Source of the DNA: an uncultured Oscillibacter sp.
GTDB lineage: Bacteria; Bacillota; Clostridia; Oscillospirales; Oscillospiraceae
Length of the DNA stretch: 5,552 nucleotides
Direction: 5' to 3'
Assembly (NCBI GenBank): GCA_946530565.1
Contig: CAMNAE010000127.1
Location: 1 to 5,552 of the forward strand
A program made the position numbers and the translations under genes. Positions within the stretch are counted from its first letter, which is position 1, and the number at the start of each line of letters is the position of its first letter. Shown here piece by piece: positions 1-5,552 of this stretch. A model generated the notes under the pieces. That model was not told where the DNA came from. It ran no database searches and saw nothing but the letters and a program-made list of their open reading frames with translations.

Positions 1-25
1 CGTAATTTAGCCGCAAAAAAGCCAT

Positions 26-72
26 AAAAGTAAGCCGCGCCTTCGGAAATACCGTAGACGCGGCTTGCTTTT
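26..72 (-). terminator. Intrinsic terminator of the aminotransferase/radical SAM unit
   Basis: An 8-bp perfect GC-rich stem (aagccgcg at 32-39, cgcggctt at 59-66) is extended outward by A-T pairs (26-30 with 68-72) and inward by further pairs (41-42 with 56-57, 44-46 with 52-54) closing on a 5-nt loop. Read on the minus strand the stem is followed by CTTTT and then a run of six T. It begins 18 nt after the radical SAM stop codon, the usual place for a Rho-independent terminator. The flanking A and T runs are roughly symmetric, so it could also stop rightward transcription entering from beyond the left edge. The 25 bases left of it show no gene. Confidence 0.85.
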
Positions 73-90
73 CTGTTAAATATAATTCCT

Positions 91-960
91 TTACAGTGCC
101 CGCCAATACTCGGGCTTCAGCGCACGGAGCCCGTGCTCGGCACGGTCGATCTCGCGGAGCATCGCCTCGCGGTCCTGATTGAGCGTACCGCGAAGATCCA
201 GGTAGTTGCTCGCGTGGTTCATGCGAAAGACACTTCCCGGTGAATCGAGCGCCGCGACCAGGAGACGTGTTTCACGCAGCACTTCCGGCGGAGAGAGCAG
301 CGTGAAGGAACCCTTCTGCAGCCAGTCGTACAGGGGCGTTTCCGGTTCCACCATCAGCGTGAGCATGCCGATAAACTCGGGGTTCATCGCGTTGAAGGCA
401 GCGGCGGTCTCAAGCGCGTGTTGTTCGAGCTTTTCCGGCCCGCCGAGGCCGGTGATCGCGGTCACCGAGAGGGCGATGCCGCATTTGCGCACCTTTTGCC
501 CCATCGCAATGATCTCGGCAGCGTCATGCCCCTTGCGCATATAGGTCAAAACCTCGTCGCAGCCGGACTCAAGGCCCATGTAGACCATGGAAAGACCCTT
601 TTCGCGCAGCGTGCGCAGTTCATCGTCTGTCCGGATGCGGATGCTCGCGGGGGAGGCGTAGCAGGTGACGCGCTCGCACTCGGGAAAGAGCTCCCGGATC
701 GTATCTAAAATGACATTCAGCTCCGAAGCTCTGCGCACGAGTGCATCGCCGTCGGCCAGAAACACGCGGCGCACCGAGCGGTAGACCTGCCGGGCGATCC
801 GGAAATCCTCGAGCACCTCGCCGAGCGGTCGAACGGCGAAATGCTTTTCTTTATACATGCTGCAAAAGGCGCAGGTGTTGTGGCTGCAGCCGTAAGTCAC
901 CTGAACGATCAGGCTGTGCGCCTCAGAGGGCGGGCGGTAGACGGCGCCGAGGTATCTCAT
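91..960 (-). CDS. Radical SAM protein of unknown substrate
   Basis: A 289-residue radical SAM enzyme, expected to cleave S-adenosylmethionine reductively at a [4Fe-4S] cluster; the substrate is not known to me. The cluster-binding cysteines are C25, C30 and C33 (TYGCSHNTCAFCSMYK), a CX4CX2C spacing instead of the classical CX3CX2C; the aromatic before the last Cys is typical. GLESG at 129-133, after a VYM strand, matches the segment that contacts SAM in Elp3/MiaB-like barrels (COG1032-type). Residues about 16-210 form the barrel; there is no B12-binding domain before it and no obvious TRAM or SPASM extension after it. I start it at the ATG at 960, whose ATGA overlaps the aminotransferase stop, with GGAG 11 nt upstream (972-975). 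The longer reading from 1002 adds 14 residues that do not look like family sequence. The overlap implies translational coupling. Family certain, function open. Confidence 0.9.
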   Translation of the reverse strand: MRYLGAVYRPPSEAHSLIVQVTYGCSHNTCAFCSMYKEKHFAVRPLGEVLEDFRIARQVYRSVRRVFLADGDALVRRASELNVILDTIRELFPECERVTCYASPASIRIRTDDELRTLREKGLSMVYMGLESGCDEVLTYMRKGHDAAEIIAMGQKVRKCGIALSVTAITGLGGPEKLEQHALETAAAFNAMNPEFIGMLTLMVEPETPLYDWLQKGSFTLLSPPEVLRETRLLVAALDSPGSVFRMNHASNYLDLRGTLNQDREAMLREIDRAEHGLRALKPEYWRAL

Positions 961-2231
961 AGGCCGAGCTGCTCCAGCGCAGCCATGCGCAGGCACAGGC
1001 ACATGGCGTTCATCGCCTGCTGCAGCTCATCGACCGGGGGATAGGACGGCGCGATGCGCAGGTTGCTGTCTGCCGGGTCCTTGCCGTAGGGATAGGTGGC
1101 GCCGGCGCCGGTCAGGGTGACGCCTGCGTCCTTTAAGAGCTGATGCGTGCGCTTGGCGGTGCCGGGCATGGCGAAGAGTGAGACGAAATAGCCGCCGGTC
1201 GGACGGTTCCAGGTCGCGATCTCGAGCGGAGCGATCTCGCGATCGAGCGTATCGAGCACCACTTTAAAGCGCTTGCCGATCACTGCCGCGTGCTTTTTCA
1301 TCAGTTCCAGCGTGTGGGCCTTGTCTTTCAAAAAGAGCGCGTGGCGCTGCTGGTTGATCTTGTCGTAGCTGATGATCTGCACGCCGATCAGGCTGCAGAG
1401 GTAGTCGAGGTTCGCCTCGGAGGCCGCGAGCACCGCGACACCGCCGCCGGGCATCGTGATCTTGCTCGTAGAGGCGAACTCATAGACCATGTCGGCGTTG
1501 CCCTCGGCCTCGCAGAGCGAGAGGATATCAGGGAAGGGGACATAGTCGCCCTCGAACTCGTGCACGGCGTAGGCGTTGTCCCACACGAGGGCGAAGTCGG
1601 GCGCCGCGGGTCTGAGCGCGGCGAAGCGGCGGATCGTCTCATCGGAGTAGATGATGCCGTCGGGGTTGGAGTACTTGGGAACACACCAGATGCCCTTGAC
1701 CGACGGATCCTTCACGTATTTTTCAACGGTGTCCATGTCGGGGCCGTCCTCGGTCATCGGGATCGTGATGAGCTCAAAGCCGAAACTCTCGGTGATCTTG
1801 AAGTGGCGGTCATAGCCCGGGGCGGGGCAGAGCCAGCGGAGCTTTTCCTCGCGGCACCAGGGGCGCGGGGAGTTCTTCAGGCCGTGCGTATAGCCCTTGG
1901 AGACCAAGTCGTACATGAGCTGGAGGCTGGAGTTGCCGCCCACGAAGATCTGCTCAGGCTTGCAGTCCAGGATCTCGGCGAAGAGCCGATGCGCCGCGGG
2001 CATGCCGCGCAGCTCGCCGTAGTTGCGCACGTCCGTGCCGTCGGAGATATAGTTTTCGGGCCGGATCATCAGATCAAAAATGCCGGAGACCAGCGCCAGC
2101 TGCTCATCGCCGGGCTTGCCGCGCGCCATGTTGAGCTTGAGCCCTTTGGCGCAGAAGGCGTCGTACTGCGCTCTCAGCGCTGCGTATTCCTCGTTGCGCT
2201 CTTCTTTCGTCAGCTTGGCATAGGGTTTCAT
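957..2231 (-). CDS. PLP-dependent aminotransferase, probable class Ic aspartate aminotransferase
   Basis: A 424-residue fold-type I aminotransferase, probably exchanging the amino group between aspartate and 2-oxoglutarate in the cytoplasm. It resembles the Corynebacterium-type (class Ic) aspartate aminotransferases. Visible landmarks: NMARGKPG (34-41) near the N-terminus, GGNSS (98-102) contacting the PLP phosphate, SNPDG with N189, VWDNAY with D218 that pairs with the pyridine nitrogen, STSK with the Schiff-base lysine K257, and NLRIAPSYP with R392, which should bind the substrate carboxylate. All catalytic residues are present and the length is normal for the group. Start: ATG at 2231 with GAGG at 2240-2243, 8 nt away. 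It is the first gene of a two-gene unit and its TGA overlaps the next ATG. Substrate specificity within this group is not readable from sequence; other amino donors are possible. Confidence 0.88.
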   Translation of the reverse strand: MKPYAKLTKEERNEEYAALRAQYDAFCAKGLKLNMARGKPGDEQLALVSGIFDLMIRPENYISDGTDVRNYGELRGMPAAHRLFAEILDCKPEQIFVGGNSSLQLMYDLVSKGYTHGLKNSPRPWCREEKLRWLCPAPGYDRHFKITESFGFELITIPMTEDGPDMDTVEKYVKDPSVKGIWCVPKYSNPDGIIYSDETIRRFAALRPAAPDFALVWDNAYAVHEFEGDYVPFPDILSLCEAEGNADMVYEFASTSKITMPGGGVAVLAASEANLDYLCSLIGVQIISYDKINQQRHALFLKDKAHTLELMKKHAAVIGKRFKVVLDTLDREIAPLEIATWNRPTGGYFVSLFAMPGTAKRTHQLLKDAGVTLTGAGATYPYGKDPADSNLRIAPSYPPVDELQQAMNAMCLCLRMAALEQLGL

Positions 2232-2239
2232 CCTGGATT

Positions 2240-2243
2240 CCTC
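2240..2243 (-). promoter_or_regulatory. Shine-Dalgarno site of the aminotransferase
   Basis: The minus strand reads ATGAGGAA, with GAGG ending 8 nt before the ATG at 2231. This supports that start codon. Confidence 0.75.
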
Positions 2244-2263
2244 ATTTCAAAAAAATATGCTTT

Positions 2264-2292
2264 AGTATACAGAAAATAGCGCCGCCGCGCAA
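2264..2292 (-). promoter_or_regulatory. Probable sigma-A promoter of the aminotransferase/radical SAM unit
   Basis: On the minus strand a -10 TATACT (2264-2269, 5 of 6 to consensus) lies 17 bp after TTGCGC (2287-2292, only 3 of 6). The predicted start near 2257 would leave a leader of roughly 25 nt, too short for a riboswitch. The good -10 and the exact spacing support it; the -35 is weak. Confidence 0.5.
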
Positions 2293-2388
2293 GAGAGCAG
2301 GCCTTGTGGAAAGTCACAAAAATCTATGCGTGTTTGCGGTGGAAATTCGTTTGTCTCTGGTGAACGGACAAAGCGGTCGTAAATTAGT

Positions 2389-2413
2389 CCCGGACGCAGC
2401 GATCGCATCCGGG
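2389..2413 (-). terminator. Hairpin after murC, possible terminator with a weak U tract
   Basis: On the minus strand CCCGGATGC pairs with GCGTCCGGG (9 bp including one G-U) around a 7-nt loop, beginning 18 nt after the murC stop. What follows is ACTAATTT, a poor U tract, so termination may be leaky or Rho-assisted, or the hairpin may only protect the mRNA 3' end. A second, weaker inverted repeat (tttgtc 2350-2355 / gacaaa 2367-2372) lies just beyond. Confidence 0.45.
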
Positions 2414-2430
2414 GCATGAACGAAAACGGA

Positions 2431-3816
2431 TCAGTCTTTTGCAGCGAGCAGAGCCTCACCGGCGCGGTAGATATCGCCTGCGCCGACGGTCAAAAGAAGG
2501 TCGCCCGGCTGCGCGAGCTCGGCAAGCGCGGCTGTGACCTTGGAAAGGGTCGAGCAGTAGATCGAGCCGGGAATCTGCTCACACAGATCCTTTGAGGAGA
2601 TGCCGATCGTGTTCTGCTCACGCGCGGCGTAGATCTCCGCGCCGCCCGCCACATCCGCCTCTTTGAGCTCACGGACGAATTCGTCGAAGAGCTTTTGCGT
2701 GCGGGAGTAGGTATGCGGCTGGAAAGCCACGATCACGCGCTTGTAGGGAAGCGTACGCGCGGTCGTAAGCAGGGCGTGGAGCTCATCGGGGTGATGGGCG
2801 TAGTCGTCGTAAAGATCGGCGCCCTGAAAGCTGCCCTTTTTCTCGAAGCGGCGCCCGGCGCCGGTGAAGCCGGCGAGCCCGCGCGCGACGGCCGTGCCGG
2901 GAATGCCGAGCAGGTAAGCACTCGCGGCTGCGGCGAGCGCGTTGGAGACATTGTGCCGGCCGTAGACACCGAGCACGACGTCGGCGTAATCCTCACCGTG
3001 GATCTGTACGGTAAAGGCCGGGTGGCCGTCGACGCTGCGAAGATCCCTGAGCGTGCAGTCGGCGTCGTGCTCCAGACCGAAGGTGAAAATGCGCCGCTCT
3101 ACGCCCGAGAGCGCCTCGAGCGTGTGGGCGTTGTCGGCATTGGCGACGATCCAGCCGTTTTCGGGCACGAGCAGGGCAAACTCACGGAAGGAGTGCTGAA
3201 TGTCCTGCAGGTCCTTGAAGAAGTCAAGATGATCGGCCTCAACATTTAATATAACGGCAAGCGTGGGGAAGAAGTGCAGAAAGCTGTTGCAGTACTCGCA
3301 GGACTCCGCGACGATCGTATCGCCCGTGCCCACGCGGTAGGCGGCGTTCAAAATGGGCAGCGTGCCGCCGATCATGACGGTCGGGTCCTTCTCGGCCTCC
3401 ATTAAGATATGCGTGCACATGCCGGTGGTCGTCGTTTTGCCGTGGGTGCCGGAGACACACAGCGCGTTTTCGTAGCGCTGCATGATCGCACCCCAGGCCT
3501 GCGCCCGCTCATAGACGGGGATGCCCCGCGCGACGGCGCCGGAGATCTCGGGGTTGCTGTCGCGCGCGGCAGCGGTGCGCACGACAAAATCGCAGTCGCC
3601 CAGGTTTTCGGCGCTGTGGCCGATCGCGATGGGGATGCCGAGCGTCCTGAGATGGGTGACGCTCGCGCTCTCATTCATATCCGAGCCCTGGACCTTCAGA
3701 CCCATGCCCTGAAGGACCTCAGCCAGGGGGGACATCGAAACGCCGCCGATCCCGACCAGGTGAACGCGGCGCCCGGGTTTGAAGTAAGAGGAAATCGGAA
3801 GCTCCTGATGGATCAT
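2431..3816 (-). CDS. murC: UDP-N-acetylmuramate--L-alanine ligase MurC
   Basis: A 461-residue cytoplasmic Mur ligase that adds L-alanine to UDP-MurNAc using ATP, the first step in building the peptidoglycan stem peptide. Domain 1 (about 17-115) opens with HLVGIGGVSMSPLAEVL, the UDP-sugar-binding Rossmann glycine motif. Domain 2 (about 118-300) has the P-loop GTHGKTTT (123-130), ESCEYCNSFLHF (171-182), NVEADHLDFF (191-200) and GRHNVSNALAA (286-296). Domain 3 (about 315-461) has GAGRRFE (319-325), DDYAHHPDE (337-345), PHTYSRT (367-373) and a closing GAGDIYRAGE. The start at 3816 is chosen because an AGAAAGGA ribosome site precedes it and MurC homology begins soon after; an upstream in-frame ATG at 3924 would add 36 unrelated residues encoded by the promoter region. 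Length is normal. One oddity is AGGAEIYAARE at 390-400, where the segment before EIYAARE is normally hydrophobic. It is divergent from the CCA enzyme gene. Confidence 0.96.
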   Translation of the reverse strand: MIHQELPISSYFKPGRRVHLVGIGGVSMSPLAEVLQGMGLKVQGSDMNESASVTHLRTLGIPIAIGHSAENLGDCDFVVRTAAARDSNPEISGAVARGIPVYERAQAWGAIMQRYENALCVSGTHGKTTTTGMCTHILMEAEKDPTVMIGGTLPILNAAYRVGTGDTIVAESCEYCNSFLHFFPTLAVILNVEADHLDFFKDLQDIQHSFREFALLVPENGWIVANADNAHTLEALSGVERRIFTFGLEHDADCTLRDLRSVDGHPAFTVQIHGEDYADVVLGVYGRHNVSNALAAAASAYLLGIPGTAVARGLAGFTGAGRRFEKKGSFQGADLYDDYAHHPDELHALLTTARTLPYKRVIVAFQPHTYSRTQKLFDEFVRELKEADVAGGAEIYAAREQNTIGISSKDLCEQIPGSIYCSTLSKVTAALAELAQPGDLLLTVGAGDIYRAGEALLAAKD

Positions 3817-3826
3817 GGTATGTGCA

Positions 3827-3832
3827 TCCTTT
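3827..3832 (-). promoter_or_regulatory. Ribosome binding site that fixes the murC start
   Basis: The minus strand reads AAAGGA, ending 10 nt before the ATG at 3816. No comparable site precedes the in-frame ATG at 3924. An out-of-frame ATG overlaps the end of the site and is ignored. Confidence 0.65.
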
Positions 3833-3877
3833 CTGCCGTTGTAACTGTGCTGATCCGGCATTCGACTACAGGGATAC

Positions 3878-3906
3878 TTGCCAGAAGCAGAGGGGCAGTA
3901 TATAAT
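3878..3906 (+). promoter_or_regulatory. Sigma-A promoter of the CCA enzyme gene
   Basis: TTGCCA (3878-3883, 5 of 6 to consensus) is followed after exactly 17 bp by a perfect TATAAT (3901-3906). Transcription should start near 3913, giving a leader of about 77 nt before the ATG at 3990. I see no convincing riboswitch or terminator in that leader. Confidence 0.75.
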
Positions 3907-3924
3907 GTGAACCTGCGCTCTCAC
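3897..3924 (-). promoter_or_regulatory. Possible murC promoter sharing the same TATA core
   Basis: On the minus strand TATACT (3897-3902) overlaps the rightward -10 box by two bases, and GTGAGA (3919-3924, 4 of 6 to TTGACA) lies 16 bp upstream. The start would be near 3890, with a leader of about 74 nt to the murC ATG. An alternative minus-strand candidate is TTGCAT (3990-3995) 17 bp before TATACT (3967-3972); both have weak -35 boxes. Confidence 0.4.
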
Positions 3925-3976
3925 GCGCTCAACCGCGGAAGATGGCGGGGTTACTTGCGAAAAATCAGTATAATGC

Positions 3977-3981
3977 AGGAG
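3977..3981 (+). promoter_or_regulatory. Shine-Dalgarno site that fixes the CCA enzyme start
   Basis: AGGAG sits 8 nt before the ATG at 3990, an ideal spacing. The alternatives are poorer: the in-frame ATG at 3942 has no purine-rich site in front of it, and the ATG at 4005 has only a weak one. Confidence 0.75.
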
Positions 3982-3989
3982 ACGAGGAA

Positions 3990-5363
3990 ATGCAACGAGA
4001 AAATATGCGTTTTTCTGAAAAAAACATTCAGCCCGCTGCTCTTGCCGTTCTTAAGACACTGGAAAGTGCCGGTTTTGAGGCTTGGCTCGTCGGCGGCTGT
4101 GTGCGGGACCTCCTTTTGGGACTTCAGCCGCACGACTGGGATGTGACGACGAACGCTCTGCCGGAAGAGGTGATGTCGGTCTTTCCCGGGCACAGCATCC
4201 CGACAGGCCTGCAGCACGGCACCGTGAGCGTGCGCGCGCTCGGTGAGACGATCGAAGTGACGACCTACCGCGTCGACGGAGCGTATTTCGACCACCGGCA
4301 CCCGAGCGGCGTCACATTCACGCGCAGTCTTTCCGAGGACCTGAGACGCCGGGATCTGACCGTGAACGCGATCGCGATGGATGCAAGGGGAAAGCGCTTT
4401 GACCCGTTCGAAGGTGAGCGGGACCTGACTGCGGGCGTTTTGCGCTGCGTGGAAGATCCCGTGCGGCGCTACCGTGAGGACGCGCTGCGGATCATGAGAA
4501 CGCTCCGCTTTGCCTCACGCCTCGGCTTTGAGGTCGAAGGGCGCACCGCTGCGGCGATCCATTCGGAAAAAGAGCTCTTAGGGAACATCGCCGCAGAGCG
4601 TATCCGCGAGGAATGGTTCCGGCTGCTCTCAGGAGCGCACTTCGCGCCCGTCATGCGGGAGTATACAGACGTTTTCGGCGTCTTCTGCCCTGAAATGCTG
4701 CCGATGGTCGGCTTCCGGCAGAATAACCCGCACCATATCTATGATGTATTTGAGCACTGTCTGCACGCCGCTGAGGCGGTCCGGCCTCCGACGGCGATTC
4801 TGCGCCTTACCATGCTCCTGCACGACGTTGGAAAGCCGCTTTGCTATACCGAGGACGCGCAGGGCGTGGGACATTTTTACGCACACGCGGAGATCGGCGC
4901 GGAAATGGCAGGCAGGATCGCACAGCGGCTCAAATGCAGCAACGAGGAGATCGAGCTGCTGACGTGCCTTGTGAAGAACCACGACATGCTCATTCCGAAT
5001 ACCCGAAAAGGGCTGCGCCGCGCGCTAAGCAGATTCGGTGAAGAGCGTCTGCGTGAGCTGATCGCCGTCAAACGCGCCGATGATCTCGCGCAGAACCACG
5101 CCGTTCATGACTATCAGAGCTATTTCGATGAGGTCGAGCGTCTGCTCGGGGAACTGCTGGAGGAAGAGGTCTGTTTTTCCTTAAAGCAGCTTGCGGTCGA
5201 CGGGCGCGATCTATTAAAGGCCGGCATCCCACAGGGGCCGCAGGTGGGGGAAGCGCTCGCGTATCTATTCAATGAGGTATTGGAGGAGCGCGTGATCAAC
5301 GAGCGTGAAGCGCTTTTGACGGCTCTTAAAAAAAGTAGGTACGACCTTCAAAAAAGGCCTTGA
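3990..5363 (+). CDS. cca: CCA tRNA nucleotidyltransferase, class II, with HD domain
   Basis: A 457-residue enzyme that builds or repairs the CCA end of tRNAs from CTP and ATP without a nucleic-acid template. The head domain (about 25-150) has GGCVRDLLLG (35-44), the metal-binding D49 and D51 in HDWDVTT, IEVTTYR (88-94) and RRRDLTVNA (119-127). The neck domain has RYREDALRIMRTLRF (160-174), whose EDALR is the nucleotide-reading motif of the class II CCA enzymes. An HD phosphohydrolase-type domain follows (about 248-345) with H256, LLHDVGKP (H278, D279), H299 and KNHD (H331, D332). The C-terminal part (about 350-457) resembles the tRNA-contacting tail of clostridial CCA enzymes. The poly(A) polymerase signature GRRF in the head domain is not seen, which favours CCA addition, though class II CCA enzymes and poly(A) polymerases are close relatives. 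Start chosen by AGGAG at 3977-3981. It is divergent from murC; its TGA lies inside the -35 box of a downstream promoter. Confidence 0.94.
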   Translation: MQRENMRFSEKNIQPAALAVLKTLESAGFEAWLVGGCVRDLLLGLQPHDWDVTTNALPEEVMSVFPGHSIPTGLQHGTVSVRALGETIEVTTYRVDGAYFDHRHPSGVTFTRSLSEDLRRRDLTVNAIAMDARGKRFDPFEGERDLTAGVLRCVEDPVRRYREDALRIMRTLRFASRLGFEVEGRTAAAIHSEKELLGNIAAERIREEWFRLLSGAHFAPVMREYTDVFGVFCPEMLPMVGFRQNNPHHIYDVFEHCLHAAEAVRPPTAILRLTMLLHDVGKPLCYTEDAQGVGHFYAHAEIGAEMAGRIAQRLKCSNEEIELLTCLVKNHDMLIPNTRKGLRRALSRFGEERLRELIAVKRADDLAQNHAVHDYQSYFDEVERLLGELLEEEVCFSLKQLAVDGRDLLKAGIPQGPQVGEALAYLFNEVLEERVINEREALLTALKKSRYDLQKRP

Positions 5364-5388
5364 CAAACGGGCGCGGCTGTAGTAAATT
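5360..5388 (+). promoter_or_regulatory. Upstream tandem promoter P1 of a probable stable-RNA operon
   Basis: A perfect TTGACA (5360-5365) lies 17 bp before TAAATT (5383-5388, 4 of 6). The -35 box contains the stop codon of the CCA enzyme gene (5361-5363). A G at 5395, 7 nt after the -10 box, is a plausible start point. A small hairpin (5395-5407) with no T tract follows; it does not look like a terminator. Confidence 0.65.
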
Positions 5389-5433
5389 AGCAAAGCTCTC
5401 AGGGAGCGGCCAACATAATACAAACCGGAGCCG

Positions 5434-5463
5434 AAAAAAGTTTTGAAAAGCTGAAAAGTTTTT
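5434..5463 (+). promoter_or_regulatory. A/T-rich UP-like element of promoter P2
   Basis: Alternating short A and T tracts (aaaaaag, ttttgaaaag, tgaaaagttttt) end directly before the -35 box of P2. In this GC-rich window the run stands out, and its position fits an UP element that binds the RNA polymerase alpha subunit. Confidence 0.55.
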
Positions 5464-5464
5464 C

Positions 5465-5493
5465 TTGACAACAGTGATGAAGGCGAGTATAAT
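5465..5493 (+). promoter_or_regulatory. Perfect-consensus promoter P2, probably of an rRNA operon
   Basis: TTGACA (5465-5470) and TATAAT (5488-5493) both match consensus 6 of 6 with the optimal 17-bp spacer, about 105 bp downstream of P1. The likely start is the G at 5500. No coding start with a Shine-Dalgarno site follows in the remaining 52 bases, which fits an RNA gene rather than a protein gene. Confidence 0.85.
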
Positions 5494-5516
5494 AAAGCTG
5501 TTCCGCATTTGGGGCG

Positions 5517-5537
5517 TGTACCTTGTAAACTGAATAA
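5517..5537 (+). promoter_or_regulatory. boxA-like leader sequence of a pre-rRNA
   Basis: TGTACCTTGTAAACT followed by GAATAA resembles, from memory, the TGTTCTTTGAAAACT-type sequence found in rRNA leaders and spacers of Firmicutes, where NusB/NusE antitermination factors bind. It lies about 17 nt after the predicted P2 start. The window ends at 5552, before any recognisable rRNA sequence. Confidence 0.5.
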
Positions 5538-5552
5538 CGTAACGAAAGAAAG

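Noticed and set aside
1290..2279. A 329-codon open frame on the plus strand, opposite the aminotransferase.
   Set aside because: It lies antisense to a gene with all catalytic motifs, its protein is rich in V, G, A, E, R and D without any recognisable motif, and long opposite-strand frames are expected in GC-rich coding DNA.
2350..2372. Inverted repeat tttgtc / gacaaa as an operator or a second terminator.
   Set aside because: The stem is only 6 bp with an 11-nt loop and no T tract; such a repeat can arise by chance.
2262..2459. A 65-codon minus-strand frame spanning the murC/aminotransferase gap.
   Set aside because: It starts inside murC in another frame, has no clear ribosome site, runs through the hairpin and the promoter, and its protein resembles nothing I know.
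3969..3974. A second perfect TATAAT close to the cca start.
   Set aside because: No -35 box lies at a usable distance (TTGCGA at 3955 is only 8 bp away), and a start near 3981 would cut into the Shine-Dalgarno site. Kept only as a possible part of a minus-strand promoter.
3409..4146. A 245-codon plus-strand frame crossing the murC start and the intergenic region into cca.
   Set aside because: It runs antisense to murC, through both promoters, and out of frame with cca; composition is that of a shadow frame.
5265..5508. Two minus-strand frames (68 and 60 codons) at the right end.
   Set aside because: They run through the consensus promoters and antisense to the end of cca, with no ribosome site or recognisable protein features.

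Overview
The window reads as chromosomal housekeeping DNA from a fairly GC-rich member of the Firmicutes, most likely class Clostridia (Oscillospiraceae- or Christensenellaceae-like). This rests on the clostridial look of the MurC motifs, a Corynebacterium-type (class Ic) aspartate aminotransferase, a class II CCA-adding enzyme fused to an HD domain, and consensus sigma-A promoters with A/T-rich upstream tracts. The taxonomic call is inferred from the look of the proteins, not from a search. I see no IS element, CRISPR array, phage gene or tRNA.

Layout. Positions 26-72 hold an intrinsic terminator that closes a leftward two-gene unit. The upstream gene of that unit (957-2231, minus) is a PLP-dependent aminotransferase. 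The downstream gene (91-960, minus) is a radical SAM protein of unknown substrate, joined to it by an ATGA stop/start overlap. A 199-bp gap (2232-2430) carries a probable promoter for the pair and a hairpin that may end the next unit. Positions 2431-3816 (minus) encode MurC, the UDP-N-acetylmuramate--L-alanine ligase. A divergent intergenic region (3817-3989) holds a good promoter for the rightward gene, and its TATA core can also be read on the murC strand. Positions 3990-5363 (plus) encode a CCA tRNA nucleotidyltransferase. The last 189 bp contain two strong tandem promoters, the second a perfect TTGACA-17-TATAAT preceded by an A/T-rich UP-like element. They are followed by a boxA-like leader sequence. 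Together these suggest that a stable-RNA operon, probably rRNA, starts just beyond the right edge.

Functionally the genes are separate housekeeping activities: peptidoglycan precursor synthesis (MurC), tRNA 3'-end maturation and repair (CCA enzyme), and amino-acid metabolism (aminotransferase). The main unknown is the radical SAM enzyme, whose cluster motif is CX4CX2C rather than CX3CX2C and which is translationally coupled to the aminotransferase. I did not find convincing evidence of a wholly new system. The items most worth a second look are this coupled pair, the symmetric divergent promoter, and the apparent rRNA promoter region overlapping the end of the CCA enzyme gene.
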